Positions 24,207 to 32,685 of a stretch of DNA of 41,539 nucleotides are shown in pieces. Source of the DNA: a bacterium (GTDB lineage: Bacteria > Bacillota > Clostridia > Lachnospirales > Lachnospiraceae); NCBI GenBank assembly GCA_030539165.1, contig JAUNSO010000022.1, positions 1-41,539 on the forward strand. The letters run 5' to 3'. Every line of letters starts with the position of its first letter. Positions within the stretch are counted from its first letter, which is position 1. The position numbers and the translations under genes were made by a program. The notes below the pieces were generated by a model that saw only the letters and a program-made list of their open reading frames with translations, did no database searches and was not told the origin of the DNA.

Positions 24207-25013
24207 CTAGAATTTGCCGCCTCCGCCGCCGTGTGATCTGCCGCTGCTGCTTCTGTGTACACTGCTTCCGCCACCACTGCTGCCACCACTGCTGCTTTCG
24301 GTTTGTATTTTAACCGAAGATGTATGTGATCTCAGGAACAGGTCTTCTTTTCTGCGAAGTGTAATATGTTCCTGATCCAAATAGTCATTTGCAAGAGTCG
24401 GCTGCACTGCTGTACGGCACTTTCTGATCATGATAATAATGATAATCACCGCCAGAACCAGTCCCAGCATCAGTCCCATCGGAAGAGATGTCAAGGCAGC
24501 AGCAAATGGATTTCTATCTTCTATAATATATCCCGATCCATCATCCGTCTCCAGATAGTATTCCACATCACTGAGCCATGCCAAAAATCCATTTCCATAA
24601 TCCCCATCAGACAGATATGTCTGAACTGTAGACTTCATATCCTCAATTTCACTGTCTGAAAACAACAAAATTGCCTGTCCGCATGTAGACATCCAGTACT
24701 CACGGATATCCATATTAACGGTCAAAATGATGCCATCATGTTCATCGCCCATTCCGAAACCGTTGTAATCGTAATAATCATCAGCATAATCCATGGCACT
24801 CTTGCCTTCACTGTCATTTGTTGTCACAACAACAACATCACAGCTATATGTATTTCTGATATAATCAATTTTCTCGTTGATCTGTGTAATTTCTTCATCA
24901 CTGAGAAGTCCTGCACCATCATCTACACGTTCTTCATATGCAAGCGCCGGTACTGTCATCATGATTGTGATCAGAACCATTAAAATGACCGCTGTTATTC
25001 TCTTTTTCATCAT
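24207..25013 (-). CDS. TPM-domain secreted/membrane protein (YgcG-like)
   Basis: A 268-residue protein: signal peptide (residues 1-25, ending PALAYEE), then a TPM domain (RVDDGAGLLSDEEITQINEKID, CDVVVVTTND, DGIILTVNMDIREYW). A membrane helix (about 178-197) and a cytoplasmic tail ending in a Ser/Gly/His-rich low-complexity stretch (GGGGGKF) follow. TPM domains occur in plant photosystem II repair proteins and in bacterial envelope proteins of unclear role; some show phosphatase activity. AGGAGG lies 6 bases before ATG 25013, whose first base is also the last base of the preceding TGA. It is translationally coupled to the zinc-ribbon gene, so the two probably act together. Confidence 0.82.
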   Translation of the reverse strand: MMKKRITAVILMVLITIMMTVPALAYEERVDDGAGLLSDEEITQINEKIDYIRNTYSCDVVVVTTNDSEGKSAMDYADDYYDYNGFGMGDEHDGIILTVNMDIREYWMSTCGQAILLFSDSEIEDMKSTVQTYLSDGDYGNGFLAWLSDVEYYLETDDGSGYIIEDRNPFAAALTSLPMGLMLGLVLAVIIIIIMIRKCRTAVQPTLANDYLDQEHITLRRKEDLFLRSHTSSVKIQTESSSGGSSGGGSSVHRSSSGRSHGGGGGKF

Positions 25014-26098
25014 CACATACCTCCTAACAAAAACTTAAGTGCGTTTACAAGATATATGACAAATGCCGTACCGCCCATGATTCCAAAGAATGTGGCAACG
25101 GTTCGGGGTACGGAAATCGGAAGATTGCCTACCATTTTTCCCGTTTGTCCATTCATAGCGAACATGTAATCCTTGTCCTTATACTTGCTTGCCAGCATCC
25201 ATACCGGGAGTAATATGTAATGTGTCTTACCGTAATTCAGATTCGTAACATTCTGTGCGACGCTGACGGAAGAATAGCCGCTGACAGTATCCTGCATCAC
25301 TCTGACTGCAGAGTTTCTCATTCTGGAATCAACACGAGGCTTGACATCCTCTGCGCTCTGGTCGTATTTTTCTGCCAGATAGCCGGATAAATACGCCGTT
25401 GAAAAGGGAGCAATCTCCTGATAGTGAAACGGTTCAATCGCACTCATCAGATTATCGTCCATCTTCGTAGATCCATCAGCCGGTACCTGATTAAAATTCA
25501 TGGTTCCGGCACGTTTGACCGAATAGTAATCCGTCTTTGTATATTGATAATCACCTTGTCTCCATGTTTTCACCTTTGTTGCGTGGAAGGATATATCTGC
25601 ATCTGCCTCACAGTCATACATCCAAAACGGAACATAAACACCTGTAATTTCATTGATTTTATTCTCTGAGGTAAAATCCTTTGGAAGCAGCCATTTTCCC
25701 TTACAGAACTGCTTGAAAGATTCCTTTGCCTGCTTTTTATCCATTTTGAATGGAATGACAGATTCCGGTCTGAAAGCACCTTCAAACTGTTTGGAAAAGA
25801 TTGCTGTATTTCCGCAATAAGGGCAAAACGAGGCTGATGTCGTATCATCTGCAATAATTTCTCCGCCGCACTGCTCACAGGAATAGACCTTCATCCCCTG
25901 CAGCTCTTCTTCTCTCCATTCGTTTTCCTTTGCATCATATTCACCGCCGGTGACAGTCCCCTCTCCCTTAGCCTCCTGTCCCTTCAGATCATCCAGCATG
26001 AAGCTGCTGCCGCAGAACTCACAGTCCCACTTCTGGCTGTTACTACTGAATTTCAGTGGTGCATCACAATTCGGGCACTGATAATTCACTACATCCAT
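25013..26098 (-). CDS. Double zinc-ribbon membrane protein, function unknown
   Basis: A 361-residue protein. Two CxxC...CxxC zinc ribbons are visible: C8/C11 with C26/C29, and C74/C77 with C92/C95. A conserved beta-rich region follows (VIPFKMDKKQAKESFKQFC, YVPFWMYDCEA, KTHYILLPVWMLASKYKDKDY). One C-terminal membrane helix lies near residues 335-355. Similar proteins are common in Clostridia and are usually annotated only as zinc-ribbon proteins. It is first in the long minus-strand run and coupled to the TPM protein. A role as a membrane-associated chaperone or protease adaptor is possible but unsupported. GGGAG lies about 10 bases before ATG 26098. Confidence 0.75.
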   Translation of the reverse strand: MDVVNYQCPNCDAPLKFSSNSQKWDCEFCGSSFMLDDLKGQEAKGEGTVTGGEYDAKENEWREEELQGMKVYSCEQCGGEIIADDTTSASFCPYCGNTAIFSKQFEGAFRPESVIPFKMDKKQAKESFKQFCKGKWLLPKDFTSENKINEITGVYVPFWMYDCEADADISFHATKVKTWRQGDYQYTKTDYYSVKRAGTMNFNQVPADGSTKMDDNLMSAIEPFHYQEIAPFSTAYLSGYLAEKYDQSAEDVKPRVDSRMRNSAVRVMQDTVSGYSSVSVAQNVTNLNYGKTHYILLPVWMLASKYKDKDYMFAMNGQTGKMVGNLPISVPRTVATFFGIMGGTAFVIYLVNALKFLLGGM

Positions 26099-26162
26099 AG
26101 TTCATTTTCTCCCTTTCCTACTCATTTGTATTCCCAAAATAACAAAAAAGACTATCTTAAAT

Positions 26163-26191
26163 ATAGTAGCATTTCTGCCATAAACATTCAA
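26163..26191 (-). promoter_or_regulatory. Putative promoter of the zinc-ribbon to hydrogenase run
   Basis: TTGAAT (26191-26186), 17 bases, TACTAT (26168-26163). Both boxes match consensus at four of six positions and spacing is ideal. It is the only recognisable promoter before the zinc-ribbon gene. Confidence 0.5.
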
Positions 26192-26213
26192 TGACTTTCC
26201 AAAAGATTAACAC

Positions 26214-26272
26214 GATAAAAACAAAGAACCAGACAGCCCTATCACGTTAATAAGACATACCGGTTCTTGTTT
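26214..26272 (-). terminator. Probable terminator of degV
   Basis: Ten-base arms (AACAAGAACC with GGTTCTTTGTT, one bulge) enclose a loop of about 30 bases and are followed on the minus strand by UUUUU. It begins about 25 bases after the degV stop. The large loop lowers confidence. Confidence 0.5.
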
Positions 26273-26296
26273 ACTCATCTGTATCTATATTCTGAT

Positions 26297-27133
26297 TTAA
26301 TCTTCTATATAGAAGATTCCTACTGCATCCGGACCGCTGTATGTGCCGACTACCGGTCCCATGCATACATTATCCTCAATTCCTGTGATGCCCTGCTCCT
26401 CAAGCAGTTTCCACAATTCCTCTCCCTTGTCTGGAGCATTCGCATGTCCTACCAGTAGCGGAAGATCCTTTTTATTTGGCAGCTCGGCAATTTTTTTGGA
26501 CATCCACTTTACCGAAGATTTCTTTCCTTTTGCTTTATCTACCACCTCGATTTTTCCCTCAATCAAGGAAACAATCGGATGCAGTCCCAGCGCACTGCCT
26601 ACAAATGCAACGGTTGGTGATATCCTGCCGCCTTTTTTAACATAATCAAGAGTCTCCAGTGCAACAAACAGATGCAGCTTTGGTATGTATGACTGAATAG
26701 CCTCTGTAATCTCAGCTGCTGTAGCTCCCCGATCTCTCATCTGACCTGCAATGATGACAAGCAGTCCCAAGGCACTGCAGACATTGCGTGAATCAATCAC
26801 AGTAATCTGATCTGTATCCAGATTATCCTTTGCAATGGATGCTGACTGACAGGTTCCGCTCAGTTCACTGGAAAGATGGATACTGATAATCTCATCTCCG
26901 CGATCAAGCAGTTCCTTGTATTTCTCTTCAAATTCAAAGGGATTGACCTGTGCAGTAGACGGAAGATTCTTCTCGGCAACAAGTCTCTGATAATACTCCT
27001 CATTTGTAATGTCGATTCCGCTTTTGTATACATCTTCTCCAAAACGAACGGTTAACGGCATCACGATCAGGTTGAGTTTTTTCGCCTTCTCCTGTGAAAT
27101 ATCACTGGAGCTGTCTGTGATAATCTGTATCAT
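26297..27133 (-). CDS. DegV-family fatty-acid-binding protein
   Basis: A 278-residue soluble protein with the two-domain DegV fold. It opens IQIITDSSSDIS and has LPSTAQVNPFEFEEKY, ISIHLSSELSGTCQSA and LETLDYVKKGGRISP, the usual family landmarks. DegV proteins bind long-chain fatty acids; some (FakB) present them to the kinase FakA for phospholipid synthesis. No FakA gene is adjacent, so which branch this belongs to is open. It has its own strong promoter immediately downstream of the ABC-F gene. Confidence 0.92.
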   Translation of the reverse strand: MIQIITDSSSDISQEKAKKLNLIVMPLTVRFGEDVYKSGIDITNEEYYQRLVAEKNLPSTAQVNPFEFEEKYKELLDRGDEIISIHLSSELSGTCQSASIAKDNLDTDQITVIDSRNVCSALGLLVIIAGQMRDRGATAAEITEAIQSYIPKLHLFVALETLDYVKKGGRISPTVAFVGSALGLHPIVSLIEGKIEVVDKAKGKKSSVKWMSKKIAELPNKKDLPLLVGHANAPDKGEELWKLLEEQGITGIEDNVCMGPVVGTYSGPDAVGIFYIED

Positions 27134-27165
27134 AATGATGACCTCTCTTACTGTATTCTGTGTCC

Positions 27166-27194
27166 AGTTTACAGAGAAACGGTCGTTTTGTCAA
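27166..27194 (-). promoter_or_regulatory. Sigma-A promoter of degV
   Basis: Perfect TTGACA (27194-27189), 17-base spacer, TAAACT (27171-27166), about 35 bases before the degV start. It lies directly after the end of the ABC-F gene and no terminator separates them. Confidence 0.75.
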
Positions 27195-27240
27195 CCCTAT
27201 AATGTAGTTTTTGTTACTATGTTATTATATCCTGATAACC

Positions 27241-29235
27241 TTAGCAGTTCGTTAACAATGACTGCAGTTCATCCCATTCGGACATTAAATCTAATAGCAT
27301 TTCTTCCCGCTCATCAATGTCGTTCTGGATCTCCTGCAGACGTATATAATTGCTGACCAGTTCCGGATTTTGAAGCTCATCCTTCAGCTGCTGTAATTCA
27401 GTCTCGCATTCCTCCAGCTGTTCTTCTTTTCTTTTGATCTTACGCTCCAGTTTTGACTGTTCTTTTCCCGGATTGTAATATTTACTGTTCTCATCCGTCG
27501 CGTCTTCCTGCGTCTCTGTCTTACCGGAGGGCATTCCGGCATTGCTCTTTTTCTCTATCTTAGCGTATTGATTTTGATTGGATGCCTCAGTGTTCCCTGC
27601 AGCCTTCTCTGTCTCCTCTATGTATTGTTCATAGCCGAACGGATACAGCCTGTACTCTCCGAGTGTTTCTCCCTGCATATCCTTGTTCTTATCCATTACA
27701 AGCAGAATATCCGATACCTGCTTGATAAAATAGCGGTCATGGGAGACGAAAATAACTGTCCCCGGAAAGTCCTTCAGCATAGATTCCAACGTCTCTTTTC
27801 CCACAATATCCATATGATTTGTCGGCTCATCCAGAATCAGAAAATTCGGTCTCCTCTTGAAAATCTTGGCCAGTGCAAGGCGTACCCGTTCTCCACCTGA
27901 CAGCATGCTGACCTTCTTAAATACATCATCGCCGCTAAACAGAAAAGCACCGAGACAATTTCTGACCTCTGTCTGTACCAGATTCGGAAACTCATCCCAG
28001 AATTCATCCAGAACTGTCTTCTCACTGGAGTACTGCGCCATCTGCTGGTCAAAATAGCCTACCTCTACACGGTCTCCATAATGACAAGAGCCTGACAGCG
28101 GCTCAATCATGCCAACCAATGTCTTGAGCAGTGTAGACTTACCGATTCCGTTGCCGCCGATGATACCAAGCTTCTGTCCTCTCTTCAGGTCAAGTGATAC
28201 TCTGGCAAGAGGCTTGTCATAACCAATCAGCAGGTCGGTTACAAGCAGCACATCCCTGCCTGTCTCCTTTCCCGGTTCAAAGCTCGCATGAAATGTCTTA
28301 TTATCATAACGGTCAGGTGCCTCTATAATTTCCATATGCTCAATCTGTTTGAGTTTGGAGCGTGTCATGGCAACCTTCGTCGGCTTATTTTTAAATTTCT
28401 CAACGATTGCTTCCAGTCGGGCAATTTCCTTCTGCTGGGCGATATGATCCTTCATCTGCTTATCATAATTCTGACGCTTCTGCATCATGAAAGCAGAATA
28501 GTTACCCACATATCGTTTCACCTTCTGATGTTCAATCTCATATACGACATCTACAACCTTATCTAGAAACATACGGTCATGAGATACGATGACAACAGCG
28601 CGATTATAGTTCTGCAAATATTTCTCCAGCCACTCTATCGTAGAAATATCCAAATGGTTCGTCGGCTCATCTAACAGCAGAATATCCGGTTTGCTGAGCA
28701 GCAGCTTGATAAATGCCAGCTTCGTTCTCTGTCCTCCCGAGAATTCGCTTAGCTTCTTCTCTTTATCTGACAGGTCAAACTGAAAGCTGCGAAGCATTGT
28801 ATCATACTCTTTTTCATAGTAATAACCGCCAAGGTCCTTGAATTTCTCTTCGAGTGCAGTATATTCCGCAACCTTTTTCTCCGTTGCATCTGCTTCCATT
28901 TCTTCTACCAGCTCGGCAAGTCTCTTCTTCATATTTAGAATCGGTGCAAAGACCTTCCGAATCTCCGCATCGAGTGTCAGATTCTCATCCTCGAAGGTCA
29001 GCTGCTTCAAATAACCGATTGTAGGATTGCCTGCATGTGAGATTGTCATATCCTCATCTGAATCTCTTTTTGACAGATCCACCTCACCCGAAATCAGCTT
29101 GAGCAGTGTTGTCTTGCCACTGCCGTTTCTGCCGACCACGGCAATCTTCTCTGTATTTCTGATTTCAAAATTTACATTTTCTAAAATGGTCTCAGCCGCA
29201 AAGCGTACTGCTCCATTACATATCTGATATAACAT
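27241..29235 (-). CDS. ABC-F ribosomal ATPase
   Basis: A 664-residue protein with two ABC ATPase domains and no membrane segments, the ABC-F layout whose members act on the ribosome as translation factors or antibiotic-protection proteins. First domain: Walker A GRNGSGKT (35-42), signature SEFSGGQ, Walker B LLLDEPTNHLD. Second domain: GGNGIGKS, SMLSGGER, LILDEPTNHMD. Between them is a charged helical linker (AIVEKFKNKPTKVAMTRSK). About the last 60 residues are a predicted coiled coil (KIKRKEEQLEECETELQQL onward), as in YdiF/Uup-type housekeeping members. That tail and the linker favour a general translation factor over resistance. It lies 15 bases after the GNAT gene in one operon. Confidence 0.93.
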   Translation of the reverse strand: MLYQICNGAVRFAAETILENVNFEIRNTEKIAVVGRNGSGKTTLLKLISGEVDLSKRDSDEDMTISHAGNPTIGYLKQLTFEDENLTLDAEIRKVFAPILNMKKRLAELVEEMEADATEKKVAEYTALEEKFKDLGGYYYEKEYDTMLRSFQFDLSDKEKKLSEFSGGQRTKLAFIKLLLSKPDILLLDEPTNHLDISTIEWLEKYLQNYNRAVVIVSHDRMFLDKVVDVVYEIEHQKVKRYVGNYSAFMMQKRQNYDKQMKDHIAQQKEIARLEAIVEKFKNKPTKVAMTRSKLKQIEHMEIIEAPDRYDNKTFHASFEPGKETGRDVLLVTDLLIGYDKPLARVSLDLKRGQKLGIIGGNGIGKSTLLKTLVGMIEPLSGSCHYGDRVEVGYFDQQMAQYSSEKTVLDEFWDEFPNLVQTEVRNCLGAFLFSGDDVFKKVSMLSGGERVRLALAKIFKRRPNFLILDEPTNHMDIVGKETLESMLKDFPGTVIFVSHDRYFIKQVSDILLVMDKNKDMQGETLGEYRLYPFGYEQYIEETEKAAGNTEASNQNQYAKIEKKSNAGMPSGKTETQEDATDENSKYYNPGKEQSKLERKIKRKEEQLEECETELQQLKDELQNPELVSNYIRLQEIQNDIDEREEMLLDLMSEWDELQSLLTNC

Positions 29236-29250
29236 TTCTACTTCCCTTCT

Positions 29251-30036
29251 CTATCTATAATCCCGAACTGCATAGGTCGGATATTCCTGATCAAATTCAA
29301 ATCCAAGACGTTCAGCAATTCTCTTCGACTGCAGGTTCGCAGCATCCCAACAGGGCAGAAGATTTCTGTCCAGACATTCCAGAATCAGTCTGGCGGCAGC
29401 TGCTAATGCCACTCCCTTTCTGCGATGCTCTTCCTTTGTAACCAGTTCGATTTCGATACCGTCCGTGAATATGGAATAAGAAGACGCTCCTCCCACAGGC
29501 TCATCCCCATATAGCACCATAAATCCAAGGCCTCTTTTCAGATAATCCTCACAGTCTCTAAACTGCGAGCAAAAATCTCTGGAATACCTTTCGCTGACTG
29601 CCTTATCATAGAGTTCTTCATCAATCTGACGAATCGTGTACCCTTCCGGCAGACGTGATATGTATTCACGCAGCTTCTCCGGCTCAAAATGTACCGAATG
29701 CTTCTTCATGGCGTATCGTGTCAGTCTTGTGGAATTACCCGGATATACCTGTTCCATTACCTTCGCCCACGCCTCATTCTGTGGCACCATCAACGCACAT
29801 TCCGACTGATAGTCTTCCGGAATGTTTCTTACAAGCTCCTTAGCTCCTGCTGACTGTTCATCCCCTGCAAAATAACTGAAATCTCCCAGCCAGATCTCAG
29901 CCGCAGTCGGATTTTCTATATCATCCACCCAGGCACGTCCCATATGACCCTGCATACATGACCACAAAAGAGATTCCTGCCAGCCTGCATATATGGATTC
30001 AATTTTATACATTTCTTCTTTTTTCAGTTCCTGCAT
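29251..30036 (-). CDS. GNAT-family acetyltransferase
   Basis: A 261-residue two-part protein. The N-terminal half is of the type found before some GNAT domains. The C-terminal half has a GNAT core: GFMVLYGDEPVGGASSYSI and the acetyl-CoA loop EHRRKGVALAAAARLI, then NLQSKRIAERLGF. It resembles the larger GNAT family sometimes called zwittermicin-resistance-like; the substrate is unknown. AAGGAG lies about 10 bases before ATG 30036. First gene of a two-gene operon with the ABC-F protein. Confidence 0.85.
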   Translation of the reverse strand: MQELKKEEMYKIESIYAGWQESLLWSCMQGHMGRAWVDDIENPTAAEIWLGDFSYFAGDEQSAGAKELVRNIPEDYQSECALMVPQNEAWAKVMEQVYPGNSTRLTRYAMKKHSVHFEPEKLREYISRLPEGYTIRQIDEELYDKAVSERYSRDFCSQFRDCEDYLKRGLGFMVLYGDEPVGGASSYSIFTDGIEIELVTKEEHRRKGVALAAAARLILECLDRNLLPCWDAANLQSKRIAERLGFEFDQEYPTYAVRDYR

Positions 30037-30092
30037 CTATCTCAGTCTCCTTTAGTCATCCCGCATATACAAGGGCTGGCTGCGCTCTTAGT

Positions 30093-30121
30093 AGTATAGC
30101 AAAAAAGAGTCCATTTATCAA
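30093..30121 (-). promoter_or_regulatory. Sigma-A promoter of the GNAT/ABC-F operon
   Basis: TTGATA (30121-30116), 17 bases, TATACT (30098-30093). It diverges from the phe operon promoter at 30139 in a 158-base shared region. Confidence 0.75.
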
Positions 30122-30138
30122 ATATCCATAATCTGATA

Positions 30139-30167
30139 TTGACATTCAAAATTGACAGTGTTAGAAT
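30139..30167 (+). promoter_or_regulatory. Sigma-A promoter of the phenylalanine operon
   Basis: Perfect TTGACA (30139-30144), 17-base spacer, TAGAAT (30162-30167). Transcription should begin about 30174, only a few bases before the leader-peptide ribosome site at 30184. Confidence 0.85.
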
Positions 30168-30194
30168 GACAAAAATAAAACTTGGAGGAAAGCA

Positions 30195-30308
30195 ATGAGA
30201 GAATTCTTATTTTCAGCAGCATACTTTTTCTTTTACTTTTTCGGCTTTAGCTTTAGCGGCTTTAACGAAAAGGTGATTTGTGCTGTGGAAAATAGAGCAT
30301 CCGTATAG
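30195..30308 (+). CDS. Phe-rich leader peptide of the aroF-pheA attenuator
   Basis: A 37-codon open frame with GGAGG (30184-30188) 6 bases before ATG. Ten of the 37 residues are Phe (positions 4, 6, 11-13, 15, 16, 18, 20 and 23), with two Tyr among them. The densest stretch, YFFFYFFGFSFSGF, lies just before the antiterminator arm. The downstream genes make phenylalanine, so shortage of charged Phe-tRNA would stall ribosomes here. The peptide has no role expected beyond attenuation, although its hydrophobic middle could superficially suggest a membrane peptide. The stop codon at 30306-30308 lies 27 bases before the terminator stem. Confidence 0.9.
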   Translation: MREFLFSAAYFFFYFFGFSFSGFNEKVICAVENRASV

Positions 30309-30354
30309 GAATGAAATAATCATTGTTTATAGGAGCCTCGCAGTGTAGATCACT
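30272..30354 (+). promoter_or_regulatory. Antiterminator pairing of the phe attenuator
   Basis: Bases 30272-30288 can pair with 30338-30354 in 17 uninterrupted pairs, ten Watson-Crick and seven G-U. The 5' arm is inside leader codons 26-32, starting 9 bases after the last Phe codon. The 3' arm overlaps both arms of the terminator, so the two structures exclude each other. A ribosome stalled on the Phe run leaves the 5' arm free; a ribosome moving on covers it. Confidence 0.75.
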
Positions 30355-30368
30355 GCGGGGCCTTTTTT
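30335..30368 (+). terminator. Attenuator terminator before aroF
   Basis: An 11-bp GC-rich stem (30335-30345 with 30351-30361, one G-U), 5-base loop and six U's (30363-30368). It lies between the leader stop codon and aroF, with no other gene to terminate. Confidence 0.9.
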
Positions 30369-30425
30369 ATATCATTATGAAATCGATATGAAAACCCCGC
30401 AGACAGTCAAAAGGAGGAGACACAA

Positions 30426-31430
30426 ATGATCATTGTACTAAAACAGGGAATTGATGAAGGACAGAAAACACATTTGAAGGAATGGATTGAAGATCAGGGA
30501 ATCAGCGTCCATGAATCCGAAGGAGAATACTGTTCTGTCTTTGGATTAATCGGAGATACCGGCAAGATGGATATGGAGCTGATTGAAAGTCTGGACATTG
30601 TAGAGTCCGTCAAGAGAGTCAGCGATCCGTTCAAAAGTGCCAACCGGAAGTTCCACCCGGAGGATACCATCATTCAGGTTGGAGATTTACTGCTTGGAAA
30701 GGGGCATTTTCAAATCATCGCAGGTCCCTGCTCTGTAGAATCCCACGAACAGATCTGTGAAGTCGCTGAAGCAGTCAAGGCAGCCGGTGCTACCATTTTA
30801 AGAGGTGGAGCCTACAAGCCCAGAACCTCTCCCTATGACTTTCAGGGACTGCGTTCGGAAGGACTTGACCTTCTGCTTGGTGCCAAAAAAGAAACAGGCA
30901 TGCCGATCATTACTGAAATCATGAACATTAACCACCTTCCAAAGTTCGAACATGTAGACATCATCCAAGTCGGTGCCCGCAATATGCAGAATCACGAGAT
31001 GCTGAAGGAGTTAGGCAAGATACGAAAGCCCATTTTATTAAAACGGGGACTTGCCAACACGCTAAAAGAACTTCTGATGAGTGCGGAATACATCATGGCA
31101 GGAGGTAATGAACAGGTCATTCTCTGTGAACGCGGTATCAGAACCTTTGAAACCTACACCAGAAATACGCTCGACCTTTCCGCAGTTCCTGCACTCAGAG
31201 AACTGACACATCTGCCCATTGTCGTTGACCCGAGTCACGCAACCGGAATCGCCAGAATGGTTGAACCAATGGCTCTTGCCGCTGTAGCCGCAGGGGCTGA
31301 CGGACTGATGATTGAAGTACATAATAACCCGGCAAAGGCTTTGTGTGACGGTGCCCAGTCACTGACCCCGGCACAGTTTGCAGAGGTAGCAAAAAAAGTT
31401 CGTCGGGTACAGGAAGCCATTGCATACTAA
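30426..31430 (+). CDS. aroF: 3-deoxy-7-phosphoheptulonate (DAHP) synthase
   Basis: Cytoplasmic 334-residue enzyme joining phosphoenolpyruvate and erythrose 4-phosphate, the first step of the shikimate pathway. Residues 1-70 are a ferredoxin-like regulatory domain. The barrel follows: IIAGPCSVESHEQI, LRGGAYKPRTSPYDFQG (substrate loop), IQVGARNMQN, LLKRG, CERGIRTFE and VVDPSHATG, the type I-beta pattern. The N-terminal domain in this class mediates feedback inhibition by aromatic amino acids. AGGAGG lies 8 bases before ATG 30426. It is the first structural gene after the Phe attenuator, so enzyme amount and probably activity respond to phenylalanine or tyrosine. Confidence 0.96.
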   Translation: MIIVLKQGIDEGQKTHLKEWIEDQGISVHESEGEYCSVFGLIGDTGKMDMELIESLDIVESVKRVSDPFKSANRKFHPEDTIIQVGDLLLGKGHFQIIAGPCSVESHEQICEVAEAVKAAGATILRGGAYKPRTSPYDFQGLRSEGLDLLLGAKKETGMPIITEIMNINHLPKFEHVDIIQVGARNMQNHEMLKELGKIRKPILLKRGLANTLKELLMSAEYIMAGGNEQVILCERGIRTFETYTRNTLDLSAVPALRELTHLPIVVDPSHATGIARMVEPMALAAVAAGADGLMIEVHNNPAKALCDGAQSLTPAQFAEVAKKVRRVQEAIAY

Positions 31431-31469
31431 CAAAAACAATATAAATTAAAAAATCAGGAGGAAATAACT

Positions 31470-32612
31470 ATGGATATCAAAGATATGAGAGAAGAAATCA
31501 GTAAGATTGATAATGAATTAATTCATCTGGTCAGCGACAGAATCAAAAGGTGTGGTGAACTGGCTGAATATAAGCAGCAGAACAAAATGCCTCTGTATGA
31601 TAACAGCTATATGCAGGAAAAACTGAAGGACATTATGGAAAACACGGATGAATCCATGCGTTCCTATGTATATATGATGTATTCTTTTCTGTTCGATATC
31701 AGTCGTTCCTATGAAGAAGGACTGATGCATCCGTCTACGGCTCTGATGGATAAAATCACGAAAGCAATTGAGGATACAGATAAGGTATTCCCGCCATACG
31801 GTGTTGTTGCATGTCAGGGCGTTGAAGGAGCATTCTCTCAGCATGCCTGCGAGAAGATTTTTGAAATTCCCAATATTATGTACTTCAACAATTTTGAAGG
31901 TGTATTCTCAGCCATTGATAAAGGACTGTGTAAATACGGCGTACTTCCTGTGGAAAATAGTACCGCAGGTTCTGTCAACGCCATCTATGATCTGATGATG
32001 AAATACCATTTCTGCATCGTCCGCAGTATCCGTCTGAAGGTCAACCATAGCCTGCTTGTAAAGCCGGGAACAAAATTAGAGGATATCCGGGAAATCTATA
32101 CACATGAACAGGCCATTGGACAATGTTCTGATTATCTGAAGGAATTAAAAAATGTAAAGGTAACTGCCTGTGAGAACACAGCTGCGGCTGCTAAGCTAGT
32201 TGCCGAATCAGGACGAACTGATATTGCTGCCATCGCTTCTCACGACTGTGCTGCCCTGTATGGTCTGCAGTCCATCGGTGAATCCATCCAGAATACTGAC
32301 AATAACTACACACGCTTCATCTGCATTACAAAAAAGCTTGAAATCTATGCCGGCGCAGACAGAACCTCTATCATGATGACCATCGGACACAAGCCTGGCT
32401 CCCTGTATAAGGTATTGTCCCGGTTCTATGCCCTCGGTATCAATCTGGTCAAGCTGGAGAGCCGCCCTCTTCCTGACAGAGATTTTGAATTCATGTTCTA
32501 TTTCGATCTGGAAACCTCGGTCTATTCACCAAGATTTACACAACTGATCTGTGAACTGGATGAAATGAGTGAACAGTTCAGCTACCTCGGAAGTTACCTG
32601 GAAATCATATAG
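31470..32612 (+). CDS. pheA: Bifunctional chorismate mutase/prephenate dehydratase
   Basis: A 380-residue enzyme converting chorismate to prephenate and then to phenylpyruvate, committing flux to phenylalanine. Residues 1-90 are an AroQ-type chorismate mutase helix bundle (MDIKDMREEISKIDNELIHL). The dehydratase domain has YGVVACQGVEGAFSQHA, GVLPVENSTAGSV and the catalytic TRF in NNYTRFICI. A C-terminal ACT domain (GHKPGSLYKVL, LVKLESRP) is the Phe-sensing feedback site. AGGAGG precedes ATG 31470, 39 bases after aroF. It ends the operon with a terminator following. Confidence 0.96.
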   Translation: MDIKDMREEISKIDNELIHLVSDRIKRCGELAEYKQQNKMPLYDNSYMQEKLKDIMENTDESMRSYVYMMYSFLFDISRSYEEGLMHPSTALMDKITKAIEDTDKVFPPYGVVACQGVEGAFSQHACEKIFEIPNIMYFNNFEGVFSAIDKGLCKYGVLPVENSTAGSVNAIYDLMMKYHFCIVRSIRLKVNHSLLVKPGTKLEDIREIYTHEQAIGQCSDYLKELKNVKVTACENTAAAAKLVAESGRTDIAAIASHDCAALYGLQSIGESIQNTDNNYTRFICITKKLEIYAGADRTSIMMTIGHKPGSLYKVLSRFYALGINLVKLESRPLPDRDFEFMFYFDLETSVYSPRFTQLICELDEMSEQFSYLGSYLEII

Positions 32613-32633
32613 ATTCATCTCTGTCTAAATAAC

Positions 32634-32680
32634 AAATACCTTCAGTATCCAACTATGGTCTGAAGGTATTTCTTATTTTA
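32634..32680. terminator. Bidirectional terminator between pheA and the GreA-type gene
   Basis: A perfect 12-bp stem (32634-32645 with 32660-32671) and 14-base loop. The plus side is followed by CUUAUUUUAU and the minus side by GUUAUUU. It sits between convergent genes and can serve both. Confidence 0.85.
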
Positions 32681-32685
32681 TGTGA

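Noticed and set aside
30309..30425. T-box riboswitch before aroF
   Set aside because: No T-box sequence or specifier stem was found; the Phe-rich leader and alternative hairpins explain the region better.
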